A stretch of 39,921 bases of DNA, taken from NCBI GenBank assembly GCA_016934935.1, contig JAFGRW010000063.1:1-39921 (forward strand), written 5' to 3'. The notes beneath the pieces were generated by a model. That model had not been told where the DNA came from, made no database searches, and worked only from the letters and a program-made list of their open reading frames with translations. Source of the stretch: Spirochaetota bacterium. Lineage in GTDB: Bacteria; Spirochaetota; UBA4802; JAFGJZ01. Of this stretch, positions 9,046 through 17,607 are shown piece after piece (the first letter of the stretch is position 1; each line of letters begins with the position of its first letter). The translations under genes and the position numbers were made by a program.

Positions 9046-10215
9046 TTGGAAACAAAAAAAAATCAAAAAAATAATCCTTTATCTCCACTTGAGCTTAGTA
9101 TGCTTGATAAACTGGTTGTTCAAAAACGAAGAAACAGGCAGACCATGAGAATAGTGGTATATTTGGGTAAGTCACGTCCGCGTGGAAGAGTCGATTATGG
9201 ACTTAAACTTATCGAACAACTTGAAAGAGACGGGCACTATATTGCGGGTCTTATGGTAGAGCAAGACGATCCGATAATAATGTACCCTGGGGTAAAAGTA
9301 AAAAAACATATTATAATGCCGAAGGAGCTTTGTACATATTTGTCTGTTATAAAAAAGAATATTTATGAAAACCCGTCGTTCTGTAACAAGTTTTCTGAAA
9401 TTTGCAAGAAAATACAAAATTGCCAGGCAGATATCGGAGTGGTTTTTTTTGGATACTGGGTTCCTCCGGAAATATATACTATACCAAATAACGGTTTTAT
9501 CAATTATCATCCTGGGCCTCTGCCATGGTTACGCGGTATGGAACCGGATACTTTTGCCATTCTTGAAAATTGGAAAAGAATATGGGGATCAGTTCACAAG
9601 GTAGTAGCTGGGTTTGATGCCGGCTCTATAATTGCCCGTACCAAAAAGGCGAAGATAGAGCTCCATGATACGCCGGTTTCTGTTTTAAACACATTAACAG
9701 CTTTTGGTATAGATACTATCTGCAATGTAATCAGTTCGTTTTCGCGTAAGGGCAATTTTTCTTCAGTAAAGTTGCCGCAGCTTGGGTCTTTGGCAACATT
9801 AAAAAAAGCTTATGACTACTCTTTTATCAACTGGCAAAGCGATACAAATGATATGCTGCGGCGAAGGCTATTGGCATTTTGCGGACAGGATATAGGTATT
9901 CGCCTTAAGGCCGGTTTCAATGATTCGCATTATGTAGTTTATAACCTTGAGTTACACAAAGGAAAGTTCAAGGGTATTCCGGGCGATATTCTTGGCTATT
10001 ATATCTGCCGCGGCAAATATCTTCTTCAACCGATAGTTCGCACAACGGATGGCGTTTGTGTTGTACTTCTTGGTGACAAAATTTTGCCTGAAAGAAAGAT
10101 ACCAGAAGGGCATATCCATAGCGATTGGATTATCCCTCCTCGAAAACAGAAGATGGTTACCCGTCGGCGCTGGATAAAAAAAAGCATTGAAGTATTCAGC
10201 AAATATTCTAATTAA
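9046..10215 (+). CDS. Formyltransferase-family protein (Fmt/PurN-like N-terminal domain)
   Basis: Starts nine bases after the cyclase and is probably in the same operon. The longest frame begins with TTG at 9046; ATG at 9100 or 9145 (MRIVVYLGKS, where the fold starts) are alternatives. The formyltransferase core is clear: INYHPGPLPWLRG supplies the catalytic Asn153-x-His155, and VVAGFDAGSIIARTKKA supplies Asp191, as in methionyl-tRNA and sugar formyltransferases using 10-formyltetrahydrofolate. The C-terminal 150 residues (from about 240) resemble the Fmt C-terminal beta-barrel in placement (FKGIPGDILGYY) but are not closely recognisable. Housekeeping Fmt is unlikely because of the long N-terminal extension and the odd operon context. 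A sugar-nucleotide or small-molecule acceptor is more plausible but is inference. Confidence 0.7.
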   Translation: METKKNQKNNPLSPLELSMLDKLVVQKRRNRQTMRIVVYLGKSRPRGRVDYGLKLIEQLERDGHYIAGLMVEQDDPIIMYPGVKVKKHIIMPKELCTYLSVIKKNIYENPSFCNKFSEICKKIQNCQADIGVVFFGYWVPPEIYTIPNNGFINYHPGPLPWLRGMEPDTFAILENWKRIWGSVHKVVAGFDAGSIIARTKKAKIELHDTPVSVLNTLTAFGIDTICNVISSFSRKGNFSSVKLPQLGSLATLKKAYDYSFINWQSDTNDMLRRRLLAFCGQDIGIRLKAGFNDSHYVVYNLELHKGKFKGIPGDILGYYICRGKYLLQPIVRTTDGVCVVLLGDKILPERKIPEGHIHSDWIIPPRKQKMVTRRRWIKKSIEVFSKYSN

Positions 10216-10294
10216 AATTTCCATAAAATAATCAGTCGGAATATTGCAGATCATAGTACTTGACATTATTATAACAGTATTTATTCAATCAATT

Positions 10295-10741
10295 GTGGAA
10301 AAACATAATAAAAATACAGCTTTAATTACTGGTCCAGGTTTCATTTTTCAGATCTGCTCGCTTGCAAGTGGGGGAACATGGCAATTTGAAGCCGGTTATG
10401 GCACAGCTAAAGGAGCTCAGCTGAAATTTGCGCTTCATTTAATGGAAGAAAGTGCCGCTCGTGTTCAGGAAGGAAAGCGCCTGATTTACAGCAGAGCTGT
10501 GTGTCCAGGAACAACGGATACTCCATTTTGGAATCGAATACCGCAAAGAGACGCCGATCCCGCGACGACTTTAACTGCAGATAATGTTGCCTGGGTAATA
10601 GATACCTGGTTAGATGATCCTGATGCTACTGCTGAAATGATGAATGCCAAAAAGCCGCGTAATGATATTGTTATAAAAAGACATCATCCTTTTGAGTTCT
10701 GGGATGGTATAATGGCAATTGCGCATGAGTCGCATCCATGA
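10295..10741 (+). pseudogene. Short-chain dehydrogenase with a large internal deletion
   Basis: From GTG at 10295 the product begins VEKHNKNTALITGPG, the start of a Rossmann fold. It then jumps directly to ICSLASGG and the active-site segment AGYGTAKGAQ (Tyr-x-x-x-Lys), followed by AVCPGTTDTPFW. In a normal SDR the glycine-rich loop and the catalytic Ser/Tyr are about 125 residues apart; here they are about 20 apart, so roughly 115 residues of the NAD(P)-binding half are gone while the frame is kept. The catalytic Ser-Tyr-Lys set and the C-terminus are intact. It probably cannot bind NAD(P) and is best called a remnant, although the frame remains open and its stop overlaps the next start (ATGA). 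An upstream in-frame start at 10244 is not supported by the fold. Confidence 0.7.
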
Positions 10742-11304
10742 CAACTAAGGTAAATAAAATTGCCGTATTTTTGGCATTATGCGTGGTGTGGTTTATTATC
10801 CATGTCAGTTTGATTATTTATGATGGATTAAGTGATAATATACAAAAATGTGATGTAGTTATTGTGTTAGGTAACAAAGTAGAGCTTGACGGAACTCCTT
10901 CAAAACGTTTGAAAGCCAGACTGGACAGGGCGGTTCAACTGTATCATGACCGTTTATTCCAATTTATAATTGTAAGCGGCGGCATAGGCAAAGAAGGCTT
11001 TGATGAATCAGAGGTAATGAAAGAATATTTGATTAATAAACATGTGCCCGCAGAATTCATAATCATGGATAATGAGGGGGTAAATTCTTATGCAACCGCG
11101 TTAAATTCCAAAAGAATAATGCGGCAGAAAAGTTTAAAATCAGCAATGATTATCACTCAGTATTTTCACATAACACGAACAAGACTTGCCTTCAAAAAAG
11201 TCGGGCAAGAAACGTTTTCTGCTCATGCCGAGTACTTCGAACCAAGGGATTTTTATTCAATTTTCAGAGAGTTCTTTGCCTATTATAAATATTTTTTTAT
11301 ATAA
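10738..11304 (+). CDS. DUF218 / SanA-YdcF-ElyC family membrane protein
   Basis: 188 residues with one N-terminal membrane segment (about 8-28) followed by a DUF218 domain: CDVVIVLGNKVELDGTPSKRL, AVQLYHDRLFQFIIVSGG, then GVNSYATALNSKRIM and MIITQYFHITRTRLAFKKVG. The family includes SanA and ElyC, which affect envelope integrity and peptidoglycan or lipid-carrier metabolism in enterobacteria; the biochemical activity is not settled. The start overlaps the stop of the truncated dehydrogenase, so it may depend on translation of that remnant. The 3' end overlaps the convergent gene at 11297 by eight bases. Confidence 0.85.
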   Translation: MTTKVNKIAVFLALCVVWFIIHVSLIIYDGLSDNIQKCDVVIVLGNKVELDGTPSKRLKARLDRAVQLYHDRLFQFIIVSGGIGKEGFDESEVMKEYLINKHVPAEFIIMDNEGVNSYATALNSKRIMRQKSLKSAMIITQYFHITRTRLAFKKVGQETFSAHAEYFEPRDFYSIFREFFAYYKYFFI

Positions 11305-11773
11305 ATAGCTGCTTTTTCTTAAAAATAATCTGGATTGTTTCTTCACTGTATAGAAAATCATTATCCCCGATGCGGGATAGATAATCTTCCGGGTAATACT
11401 CAAGATCATATTCCCTGTCTATTTGAAAGCCGTTTTGTTCGATAAATTTTATACAGGTATCAAACCATTTCGGCCCCAGATCCTTAATCTTTACATCAAA
11501 GCAGTAATATTCTCCTTCCTCTCTTGTGTACCTTATAAAATCATCTCCATCAAATTCTGAAACAGCAACCAGTGGTGTATAACTGAAGCTCTCTTCCGTA
11601 AAATCAGAGTCCATAGCCATAAACCTTTGATTTGGATCCAGGTTTTTAATACCGGCGTTTATTACATCCTTTTGAAGCCTGGCGAAATCAACATTGTCGT
11701 GGTCTTTAAACATTATTTTTGTCTTGATTCCCATATATTTCTGTTCGTTCAAAAAAAGCAGCTCATATTTCAT
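11297..11773 (-). CDS. GyrI-like / AraC effector-binding domain protein
   Basis: 158 residues comprising a single SOUL/GyrI-type small-molecule-binding domain with no DNA-binding part. Features include the start MKYELLFLNEQKYMGIKTK, the central FSYTPLVAVSEF, and the acidic stretch GFQIDREYDLEYYPEDYL ending in an iron-sulfur-free beta strand. The family includes the effector domain of BmrR/Rob-type regulators and stand-alone proteins such as GyrI/SbmC, which bind toxins or cyclise or hydrolyse small molecules. AAAGGAA lies about ten bases before the ATG. It is convergent with, and overlaps by eight bases, the DUF218 gene. Function within the family is not determinable. Confidence 0.7.
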   Translation of the reverse strand: MKYELLFLNEQKYMGIKTKIMFKDHDNVDFARLQKDVINAGIKNLDPNQRFMAMDSDFTEESFSYTPLVAVSEFDGDDFIRYTREEGEYYCFDVKIKDLGPKWFDTCIKFIEQNGFQIDREYDLEYYPEDYLSRIGDNDFLYSEETIQIIFKKKQLFI

Positions 11774-12112
11774 AAAAATTTATTCCTTTTGAAATTATTA
11801 GCAAAATGGTATATTAGAAGAGCCGGTAAAAATATATTAGCCCTTTTGTTATATGCAATTATTTTTATAATAAGTATAAACTTAAAAAGATCAACCAGTT
11901 TTCTGCATAAAGCATAATTATAATTATCCTTAAAAAAATTGAATATTTCAGAGTCATTGGTTAATTTTTTTTGATACTTTCATGTTTATACTATATAATA
12001 ACAAAGTATATGCTGATTATTATATATTATGATATTCGAACGCATAGCTAATATTTTAGAAAAATATGTTAAAATGATATCGGGAATCAATATTAGTAAC
12101 CGGGGCTGATTA
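11774..12112. other. AT-rich intergenic region, no gene recognised
   Basis: These 339 bases separate divergent starts at 11773 (minus) and 12113 (plus). They are very AT-rich with scattered short open frames but no convincing coding signal. Promoters for both genes are expected here; no clear -35/-10 pair was found. Confidence 0.5.
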
Positions 12113-13273
12113 ATGCCAAATGATAAGAAAAACATTCTTCTTGTTGAAGATGAGCCGCTGATAGCCATTTTCGAAAAACAGCAATTGGAAGGTGCAGGAT
12201 ACTCGGTAACTCACCTCTTAAAAGGGGAAGATGCGGTAATTGCTGTGCTAGACAAGGATAATTGTCACGATCTTATACTTATGGACATTGATCTTGGTTC
12301 CGGGATAGACGGCACGCAGGCAGCAGAAAAGATATTAGGGCAGAAAGATATTCCGATAGTTTTTTTATCTTCACATACTGAACCAGAAATAGTAGAAAAG
12401 ACTGAAAATATTACTTCTTACGGCTATGTCGTAAAAAATTCCGGTATTGTTGTATTGGATGCTTCAATTAAAATGGCCTTTCGTCTGTTTTATTCCCGGC
12501 AGGCCCTGCAAGAAAAAGAGAAGACCCTCCTTTACAAGCATGAATTTATGAGTTATGTGATAGAGCACAACCGGTCTGCTATTGCTGTACACGATAAGGA
12601 TATGATATATCTTTATGTAAGTAAACAGTATCTTGATACTTATCGTGTGAAAGAGGAGAATGTCATCGGTAAACACCATTACAAAGTTTTTCCCGATTTG
12701 CCTCAGAAGTGGAGAGATGTTCACAAGAGAGCTCTTGACGGTGAAGTCTTGAGTGCCGACAGGGATCCCTATCCGCGAGAAGATGGTACCATTGACTGGA
12801 CAAGATGGGAATGTCGACCATGGTACGATCAGGATGGCTCAATCGGCGGAATCATTGTGTACACCGAGATTATTAACGATCGGATAAACCTTGAACTTGA
12901 ACTTCGTGAAAGTGAGCAGAAATATAGAACTCTGGTTAACAGCGGACAAGCTCTGATCTGGACATCCGATATTAACAAAATGTGTGACTACTTCAATGAC
13001 CCATGGCTGCGATTTACAGGCCGTTCCATAGAACAGGAACTGGGAAATGGATGGGTGGAAGGAGTGCATCCGGATGACTATGAGATGTGCATGAAAACAT
13101 ATACCGAAGCGTTCGATAAAAGAAAAGAGTTTAGTATGGTTTACCGGTTAAGGCATCATTCTGGTAATTATAGATGGATTCAGGACGACGGAACTCCAAG
13201 ATACAATGCCGAGGGTGACTTCATTGGCTATATTGGACACTGCCTGGATATAACGGATAAGAAAAACGGTTAA
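12113..13273 (+). CDS. Response regulator with two PAS domains and no kinase output (REC-PAS-PAS)
   Basis: 386 residues. The receiver domain (1-125) has the acidic pair in VEDEP, the phosphorylatable D58 in LILMDIDLG, the switch Ser/Thr region in FLSSHTEPE and the Lys in VVKNSG. PAS1 lies at about 145-258 and PAS2/PAC at 270-384, ending DITDKK. The chain stops there with no HisKA_2/HATPase, cyclase or GGDEF output, although the similar receiver at 27354 heads a full kinase. It may sense ligands and act through protein contacts, or be a truncated hybrid sensor; no kinase remnant follows the stop. GGGGC lies nine bases before the ATG. Confidence 0.85.
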   Translation: MPNDKKNILLVEDEPLIAIFEKQQLEGAGYSVTHLLKGEDAVIAVLDKDNCHDLILMDIDLGSGIDGTQAAEKILGQKDIPIVFLSSHTEPEIVEKTENITSYGYVVKNSGIVVLDASIKMAFRLFYSRQALQEKEKTLLYKHEFMSYVIEHNRSAIAVHDKDMIYLYVSKQYLDTYRVKEENVIGKHHYKVFPDLPQKWRDVHKRALDGEVLSADRDPYPREDGTIDWTRWECRPWYDQDGSIGGIIVYTEIINDRINLELELRESEQKYRTLVNSGQALIWTSDINKMCDYFNDPWLRFTGRSIEQELGNGWVEGVHPDDYEMCMKTYTEAFDKRKEFSMVYRLRHHSGNYRWIQDDGTPRYNAEGDFIGYIGHCLDITDKKNG

Positions 13274-13311
13274 ACTTCAAGTAAAACTTCTGTTTGGTCT
13301 TAATACTTCTT

Positions 13312-13713
13312 TTAGGCTTTCTTTAACCAGGTTAATGCCATATCAGGATTGTTAAACGTCTGCACCTCTACTCCAAGCCCCGTAAAGCCGATAGCGATTT
13401 TTTGCATGTCTATTTGGCCAGTCATCCTGTCGGGCATTACAAGAGCCCAATATTTCCAACCGTGGTTCACAACCCTGTCTTTCCAGTTGTCGTATGCCCA
13501 AATCAGATCTTCTGTTTGTGGTTTTTGACTACTCTTGTCATTGGATAACCACTTGTTGCATCTGTTCTTAATAAACATGTCTGCACCTGCGGTCAGCATG
13601 GTTTTGAAAGCTTCACCATAGATATTGGTGTGAACCTCATGATGTATTATCCCGTATTGAGGATAATAATAAAGAGAGAAGATGTCGTTTTCCTGAATAG
13701 TTTCTTTTGTCAT
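13312..13713 (-). CDS. STAS/SpoIIAA-like domain protein
   Basis: 133 residues, soluble. The C-terminal half (KYWALVMPDRMTGQID, FTGLGVEVQTFNNPDMALTWLKKA) resembles STAS/SpoIIAA-like small proteins, in which a beta-alpha fold ends in a strand plus a helix headed by a NPDxALxWL-like motif. Such proteins often act as partners in signalling, but no anti-sigma kinase is adjacent. AAGGAA precedes the ATG. The gene is convergent with the REC-PAS-PAS gene, with 38 bases between them. The assignment rests on the C-terminal motif. Confidence 0.5.
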   Translation of the reverse strand: MTKETIQENDIFSLYYYPQYGIIHHEVHTNIYGEAFKTMLTAGADMFIKNRCNKWLSNDKSSQKPQTEDLIWAYDNWKDRVVNHGWKYWALVMPDRMTGQIDMQKIAIGFTGLGVEVQTFNNPDMALTWLKKA

Positions 13714-13974
13714 TACAGTTCCTTATGATAAGTATAGCAAAGAAAGATAATTCTTTCAAAATAATTGTTTGCAATTTTTGCTCATTTCGAATCTTTTTGA
13801 TGTGACAGGTCGATACGCAGAATGGACAGTATCGCCGATATAGATAATTGTTGAAGTATAAAGCTGCTTATATTAACAAGGTATATAGTCATTTGGCGAA
13901 TGATCTTCCTGGTCTGAGTGATTATTCCTGCAGCATTGATATAATATTCAAATTGCAAGTCAAATAAGAGGATA

Positions 13975-14280
13975 ATGATATTGAATAAATTAGTAAAATT
14001 ACTTATTGCTTTTTGTCCACTGCTAGCATTTTTTATTTTGTTAGTGTTATATTTTAAATATGTTGAAGAGATATTAAATTACTAGTTCGATTGGGGATGT
14101 TTTACTTATGGCATTAACTATAATGTCGCATCAAATATTGTTCTGTCATTGGTAAATTTTATATATGTTGTTCTTTTTATTCGATATGCAGGTCATTTAA
14201 AAAATAAATTAAAAATAGTGTACTTGCTGGCAAATGTTATGATATCCGCTCTTTTTTTTGTTTTAGTGTTTTGTAACTGA
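13975..14280 (+). pseudogene. Small three-helix membrane protein interrupted by an in-frame amber codon
   Basis: ATG at 13975 follows an AAGAGG ribosome site. The first 36 codons encode a membrane helix (LVKLLIAFCPLLAFFILLVL) and end at TAG (14083-14085). The same frame then continues open to TGA at 14280 with two further hydrophobic helices (ASNIVLSLVNFIYVVLFI; VYLLANVMISALFFVLVF). The coding pattern is continuous across the TAG, so the original product was probably 101 residues. It is either a pseudogene by one point mutation, a sequencing error, or a readthrough gene. TAG is used as an ordinary stop elsewhere in the window (for example at 23436), which disfavours reassignment. No family was recognised. 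Confidence 0.5.
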
Positions 14281-14361
14281 AATTCATTATGAGCAATTAC
14301 ATATTTAACATTTACAAGTAAATATAATTGAATAGTATTAAAAAAATGATAGTTTTAATTA

Positions 14362-14946
14362 ATGTTCAGGGGTGACAATCAAGTCGTTGCTATACAAACA
14401 GAGCGTCTGATAATCCGTGATAATATTAAAAAAGATCTTAACGATCTTTACGAGTTAACATCGGATCCGGTTGCTATGCGATTTATGAAGAGCACAAAAA
14501 TAGAAAGCATGTGCGAAGCAAAGGAAAATCTAAAACAATCCATAAACGAATCTAAAAAAATGAATCGCGAAAAATACTATTTTGCCATGGTCAATAAAAA
14601 CAGTGATGAGTATATCGGAGCAATAGGTTATACTGTAGAAGCTGTATACCCGCAAGGTAAACTGGTCGAGTTAGGCTATTTTATTAAGCAGAAGTATTGG
14701 CGAATGGGTTATACAACAGAGGCTGGATCGGCTGTAATCAAATATGCTTTTGAAAAAGATAATGTGATAAAGGTTATTGCTGCATGTTTAAAAGAAAACT
14801 CCGCCTCCGAGAATACCATGATAAAGCTTGGATTACAAAAAGAGGGAGAGCTGGTTAATCATCAGTTTCATGAAAACATTTGGAAAACCCGTGTTTTCTA
14901 TGGGTTGCTGAAAGAGGATTTTCTTGCAGGTCAGGGCGCTATTTGA
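14362..14946 (+). CDS. GNAT acetyltransferase, RimJ/RimL-like
   Basis: 194 residues. The opening after a short leader, IQTERLIIRDNIKKDLNDLYELTSDPVAMRFM, is the classic start of the RimJ/RimL subgroup of GNAT enzymes. It is followed by VELGYFIKQKYWRMGYTTEAGSAVIKYAF, which contains the acetyl-CoA pyrophosphate loop in degenerate form (RMGYTTEA), and by ASENTMIKLGLQKEG. These enzymes move acetyl groups from acetyl-CoA to protein N-termini or small amines; the substrate is unknown here. The gene is monocistronic and has no strong ribosome site before the ATG. Confidence 0.85.
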   Translation: MFRGDNQVVAIQTERLIIRDNIKKDLNDLYELTSDPVAMRFMKSTKIESMCEAKENLKQSINESKKMNREKYYFAMVNKNSDEYIGAIGYTVEAVYPQGKLVELGYFIKQKYWRMGYTTEAGSAVIKYAFEKDNVIKVIAACLKENSASENTMIKLGLQKEGELVNHQFHENIWKTRVFYGLLKEDFLAGQGAI

Positions 14947-15026
14947 TTATAAGCCATCGGAATCTCTGATAATTTTACTATATATTCATTATAACTCTAT
15001 AGCAGAGAAGAGGAATCGATTCTACA

Positions 15027-16958
15027 ATGTTTAACTTTCAAAAAAAAATTTTATTACTAATCTCTGTAATTTTGCTGACCCTTAGTAGCTGTACTTACAA
15101 GCAAAAGGAATGTAAAGATGGAATGGTACGGATAAATATTTCTAACGACAACGCTTACGAGCTTTCCGGTGAATGGGAGTTTTACAAAAATATTTTTCTG
15201 AGTTATGGCGACTTTACCTCGCAACAAGCAAAGGATAAGCGAAAAATAATTGCTTTTGATACTCCATGGTCATCTCCTACAATATCTTATGATAAAACAA
15301 ATCCATACGGATATGGCACATACCGTCTGAAGCTTAAACTGGATTCTCCCATGCCTGACATGCTCTTTCTCAGAGTACCTTACTTTACTGCTGCTGTGGA
15401 TATATTTATTAATGACAGAAAGATCCACTCAAGCGGAAAAACAGGAAAAAACATCGATGAATCTTCACCGAAAACATGTCATCCTGTAATAATTGCTGTA
15501 CCGGTGCAAAACAGCTCTTTTGAAATAATTATGCACGTCTCGAACTTCCATTATCCATACACCTCCATGAGACAAAAATTTATTATCGGCAGCCGTAGTG
15601 CACTGATGGATCTAAATTATGCCCTTATATCTGTCGAGATGCTTTTTCTGGGAATTTTGCTAATTACAATTATTCACAATATTATTATCCTTATAAAAGC
15701 AGGAAGAGATCCTCTTTCCTCCGACTTTATAATACTATGTATATTTTCATTAATCCTTACAACAGTAAACGGGAGCAGTCTTTTGGGAAGAATTGGAATG
15801 CCCTGGGAAAGACTGTTTGATATCCACTATTTTTCATGGACAATTATACTTTTTATTCTTTATATATATACTTCAGAATTTTTAACTGAATATTCTCATC
15901 CTTCAATTACCATTATTCTCTCTGGCCTGGTCATTATAATTACTTTATCCATCATATTACTCCCTTTAAGAATTTACAGCAAGTTATTCATCTGGGATAC
16001 CTTCATATCAGCAGCAATATTTTTATATATAATATACCTTTCAATAAAAGGAATTATTCATAAAAAAAATGATTCAATCCCGTTTCTTTTATCAATCACT
16101 ATATTTATTATTATATTAACAAACGATATATTTTTATACTTTCCCATCGATCAGTATAACCTTACGCTGCCGGCAGGGCTAATATTCTTCAGTATTTTCC
16201 AATCCTATCTTCTAGGAGGGAAGATAAAACGAAATATAACTGAATTACAAGAAAAAAATGATATTTTAACTTTTCAGTCGAGACAGGCTCTAATGGGTGA
16301 AATGATAGATTATATCGCTCATCAATGGAAGCAGGAGCTATACGCATTATCCCTTTACATAAATGGTATAACAAACATAATTAAAAACAGATTTTCAGAG
16401 AGTCGTGATGTTACTCTATCCACGCTTACATCTATGAGCAAAGGGCTCGACTCAATGGAAAAAACCCTAGAGGACTTCAGGTCTTTTCTTTCACCTGTTA
16501 CATTAAAGGAAAAATTTGAAATTAATTCGGCAATTAATGATGTGATCAACACAACTGCTGGAGACTACTCTATACATCGAATAAGCCTGGAAAAAATAAA
16601 CACAGAAGAACTTTACATAAATGGTTATGCTAATGAGTTTAAGCAGGTAATCCTGAACATTCTGATAAATGCCCGATCTTCAATTATGAGAATAAAACCT
16701 GCTGAGCCTATAGTGTCAATAGAAACCCGAAAAGATAATGATAGAATTATTATAATTATTTCAAATAATGGAGAACGATTAAACAAAAAATTCATAGAAA
16801 AGATTTTTGAAAGATATTATACAACCCAAAATAAAAGTTCAGGTCTTGGCCTGTATATATCAAGGATGATTATAAAAAATCACTTTAATGGGAAAATATG
16901 GGCGGACTCTGATGAAGATAAAACATATTTTTATATAGATATTCCTATTAATCTGTAA
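15027..16958 (+). CDS. Lipoprotein-anchored 7TM sensor histidine kinase
   Basis: 643 residues. The N-terminus is a lipoprotein signal (LLLISVILLTLSSC). A beta-rich outer domain at about 30-190 (GEWEFYKN, YGYGTYRLKLKLD, DIFINDRKIHSSGKTG) resembles the sugar-binding-like ectodomain of 7TMR-DISM receptors, and about seven membrane helices follow (195-395). The kinase core has H432 in DYIAHQWKQELYALS, an N-box in NILINARSSI and a G2 box in SSGLGLYIS. The usual DNGxG of the G1 box reads NNGERL, a deviation worth noting. The product probably phosphorylates the NarL-type regulator encoded convergently at 16948-17607; their 3' ends overlap by 11 bases. The region is noticeably AT-rich. Confidence 0.85.
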   Translation: MFNFQKKILLLISVILLTLSSCTYKQKECKDGMVRINISNDNAYELSGEWEFYKNIFLSYGDFTSQQAKDKRKIIAFDTPWSSPTISYDKTNPYGYGTYRLKLKLDSPMPDMLFLRVPYFTAAVDIFINDRKIHSSGKTGKNIDESSPKTCHPVIIAVPVQNSSFEIIMHVSNFHYPYTSMRQKFIIGSRSALMDLNYALISVEMLFLGILLITIIHNIIILIKAGRDPLSSDFIILCIFSLILTTVNGSSLLGRIGMPWERLFDIHYFSWTIILFILYIYTSEFLTEYSHPSITIILSGLVIIITLSIILLPLRIYSKLFIWDTFISAAIFLYIIYLSIKGIIHKKNDSIPFLLSITIFIIILTNDIFLYFPIDQYNLTLPAGLIFFSIFQSYLLGGKIKRNITELQEKNDILTFQSRQALMGEMIDYIAHQWKQELYALSLYINGITNIIKNRFSESRDVTLSTLTSMSKGLDSMEKTLEDFRSFLSPVTLKEKFEINSAINDVINTTAGDYSIHRISLEKINTEELYINGYANEFKQVILNILINARSSIMRIKPAEPIVSIETRKDNDRIIIIISNNGERLNKKFIEKIFERYYTTQNKSSGLGLYISRMIIKNHFNGKIWADSDEDKTYFYIDIPINL

Positions 16959-17607
16959 ACATTTTATGTTCATTATAATAAACTATTAGTTCACCAGTTG
17001 TCTTCACACCGAGTTTTCTCATTATATTTGACTTGTGGGTCTTTAAAGTTGCCTCAGTGATTTCAAGAATACGGCAAATTTCCCTTGTACTTTTTCCCCC
17101 AGTTATAAGAGACATTACCTCTCTCTCTTTTCCGGTAAGACTGTCACTTGCCAGAAAATCTTCATCTGTTTCAGAGTCCAGATCAAGACCGTCAACTATT
17201 CTTGTCATTATTTTAGGAGTGATATATTTAAGTCCTTTGCTTACTGTTTCAAGAGCCTTAAAAAGGTCATCAGGAGAGTTTTCCTTGAGAATGTATCCTT
17301 CAACTCCCAGTTTAAGGGCTTGTCGTACATATTTATCATCAGAATAGGAAGTAAGAAAAATAAATTTTATCTTTGAATTGTTTGCTCTGAAATGTGATAA
17401 AATTTCAAATCCGTTAAACCCGGGCATGGAAAGGTCAGAAAGAACAATATCAGGTTTACACTGTTTTATAAGATTAAGAGCTTCCAGACCATTTGATGAA
17501 CAACCTGCAACATTAAAATTATCCAGAGATTCAATGGCCATTTTAAGACCGGGAATTATCATTTCATGATCATCTACAATAAATACAGATGTTTTATTTC
17601 CAAGCAT
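16948..17607 (-). CDS. NarL/FixJ-type response regulator
   Basis: 219 residues. The receiver domain (5-122) contains VDDHE, phosphorylation site D58 in IVLSDLSMPG, the Thr switch in FLTSYSD and the Lys in YILKENS. A linker leads to a LuxR-type HTH (about 150-210): LTGKEREVMSLITGGKSTREICRILEITEATLKTHKSNIMRKLGV. It is the likely transcription-factor partner of the histidine kinase on the opposite strand. AAGGGTG lies just before the ATG. Target genes cannot be read from the sequence. Confidence 0.92.
   Translation of the reverse strand: MLGNKTSVFIVDDHEMIIPGLKMAIESLDNFNVAGCSSNGLEALNLIKQCKPDIVLSDLSMPGFNGFEILSHFRANNSKIKFIFLTSYSDDKYVRQALKLGVEGYILKENSPDDLFKALETVSKGLKYITPKIMTRIVDGLDLDSETDEDFLASDSLTGKEREVMSLITGGKSTREICRILEITEATLKTHKSNIMRKLGVKTTGELIVYYNEHKMFTD

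Noticed and set aside
9172..9604. Open frames inside the formyltransferase gene
   Set aside because: They conflict with the conserved NxH and D catalytic motifs in the main frame.
11627..11917. Plus-strand 96-codon frame
   Set aside because: It mostly overlaps the GyrI-like gene on the opposite strand and has no ribosome site or family signature.
13975..14280. Genetic-code change (TAG as a sense codon)
   Set aside because: TAG ends other intact genes in the window, for example at 23436, so a general reassignment is not supported.
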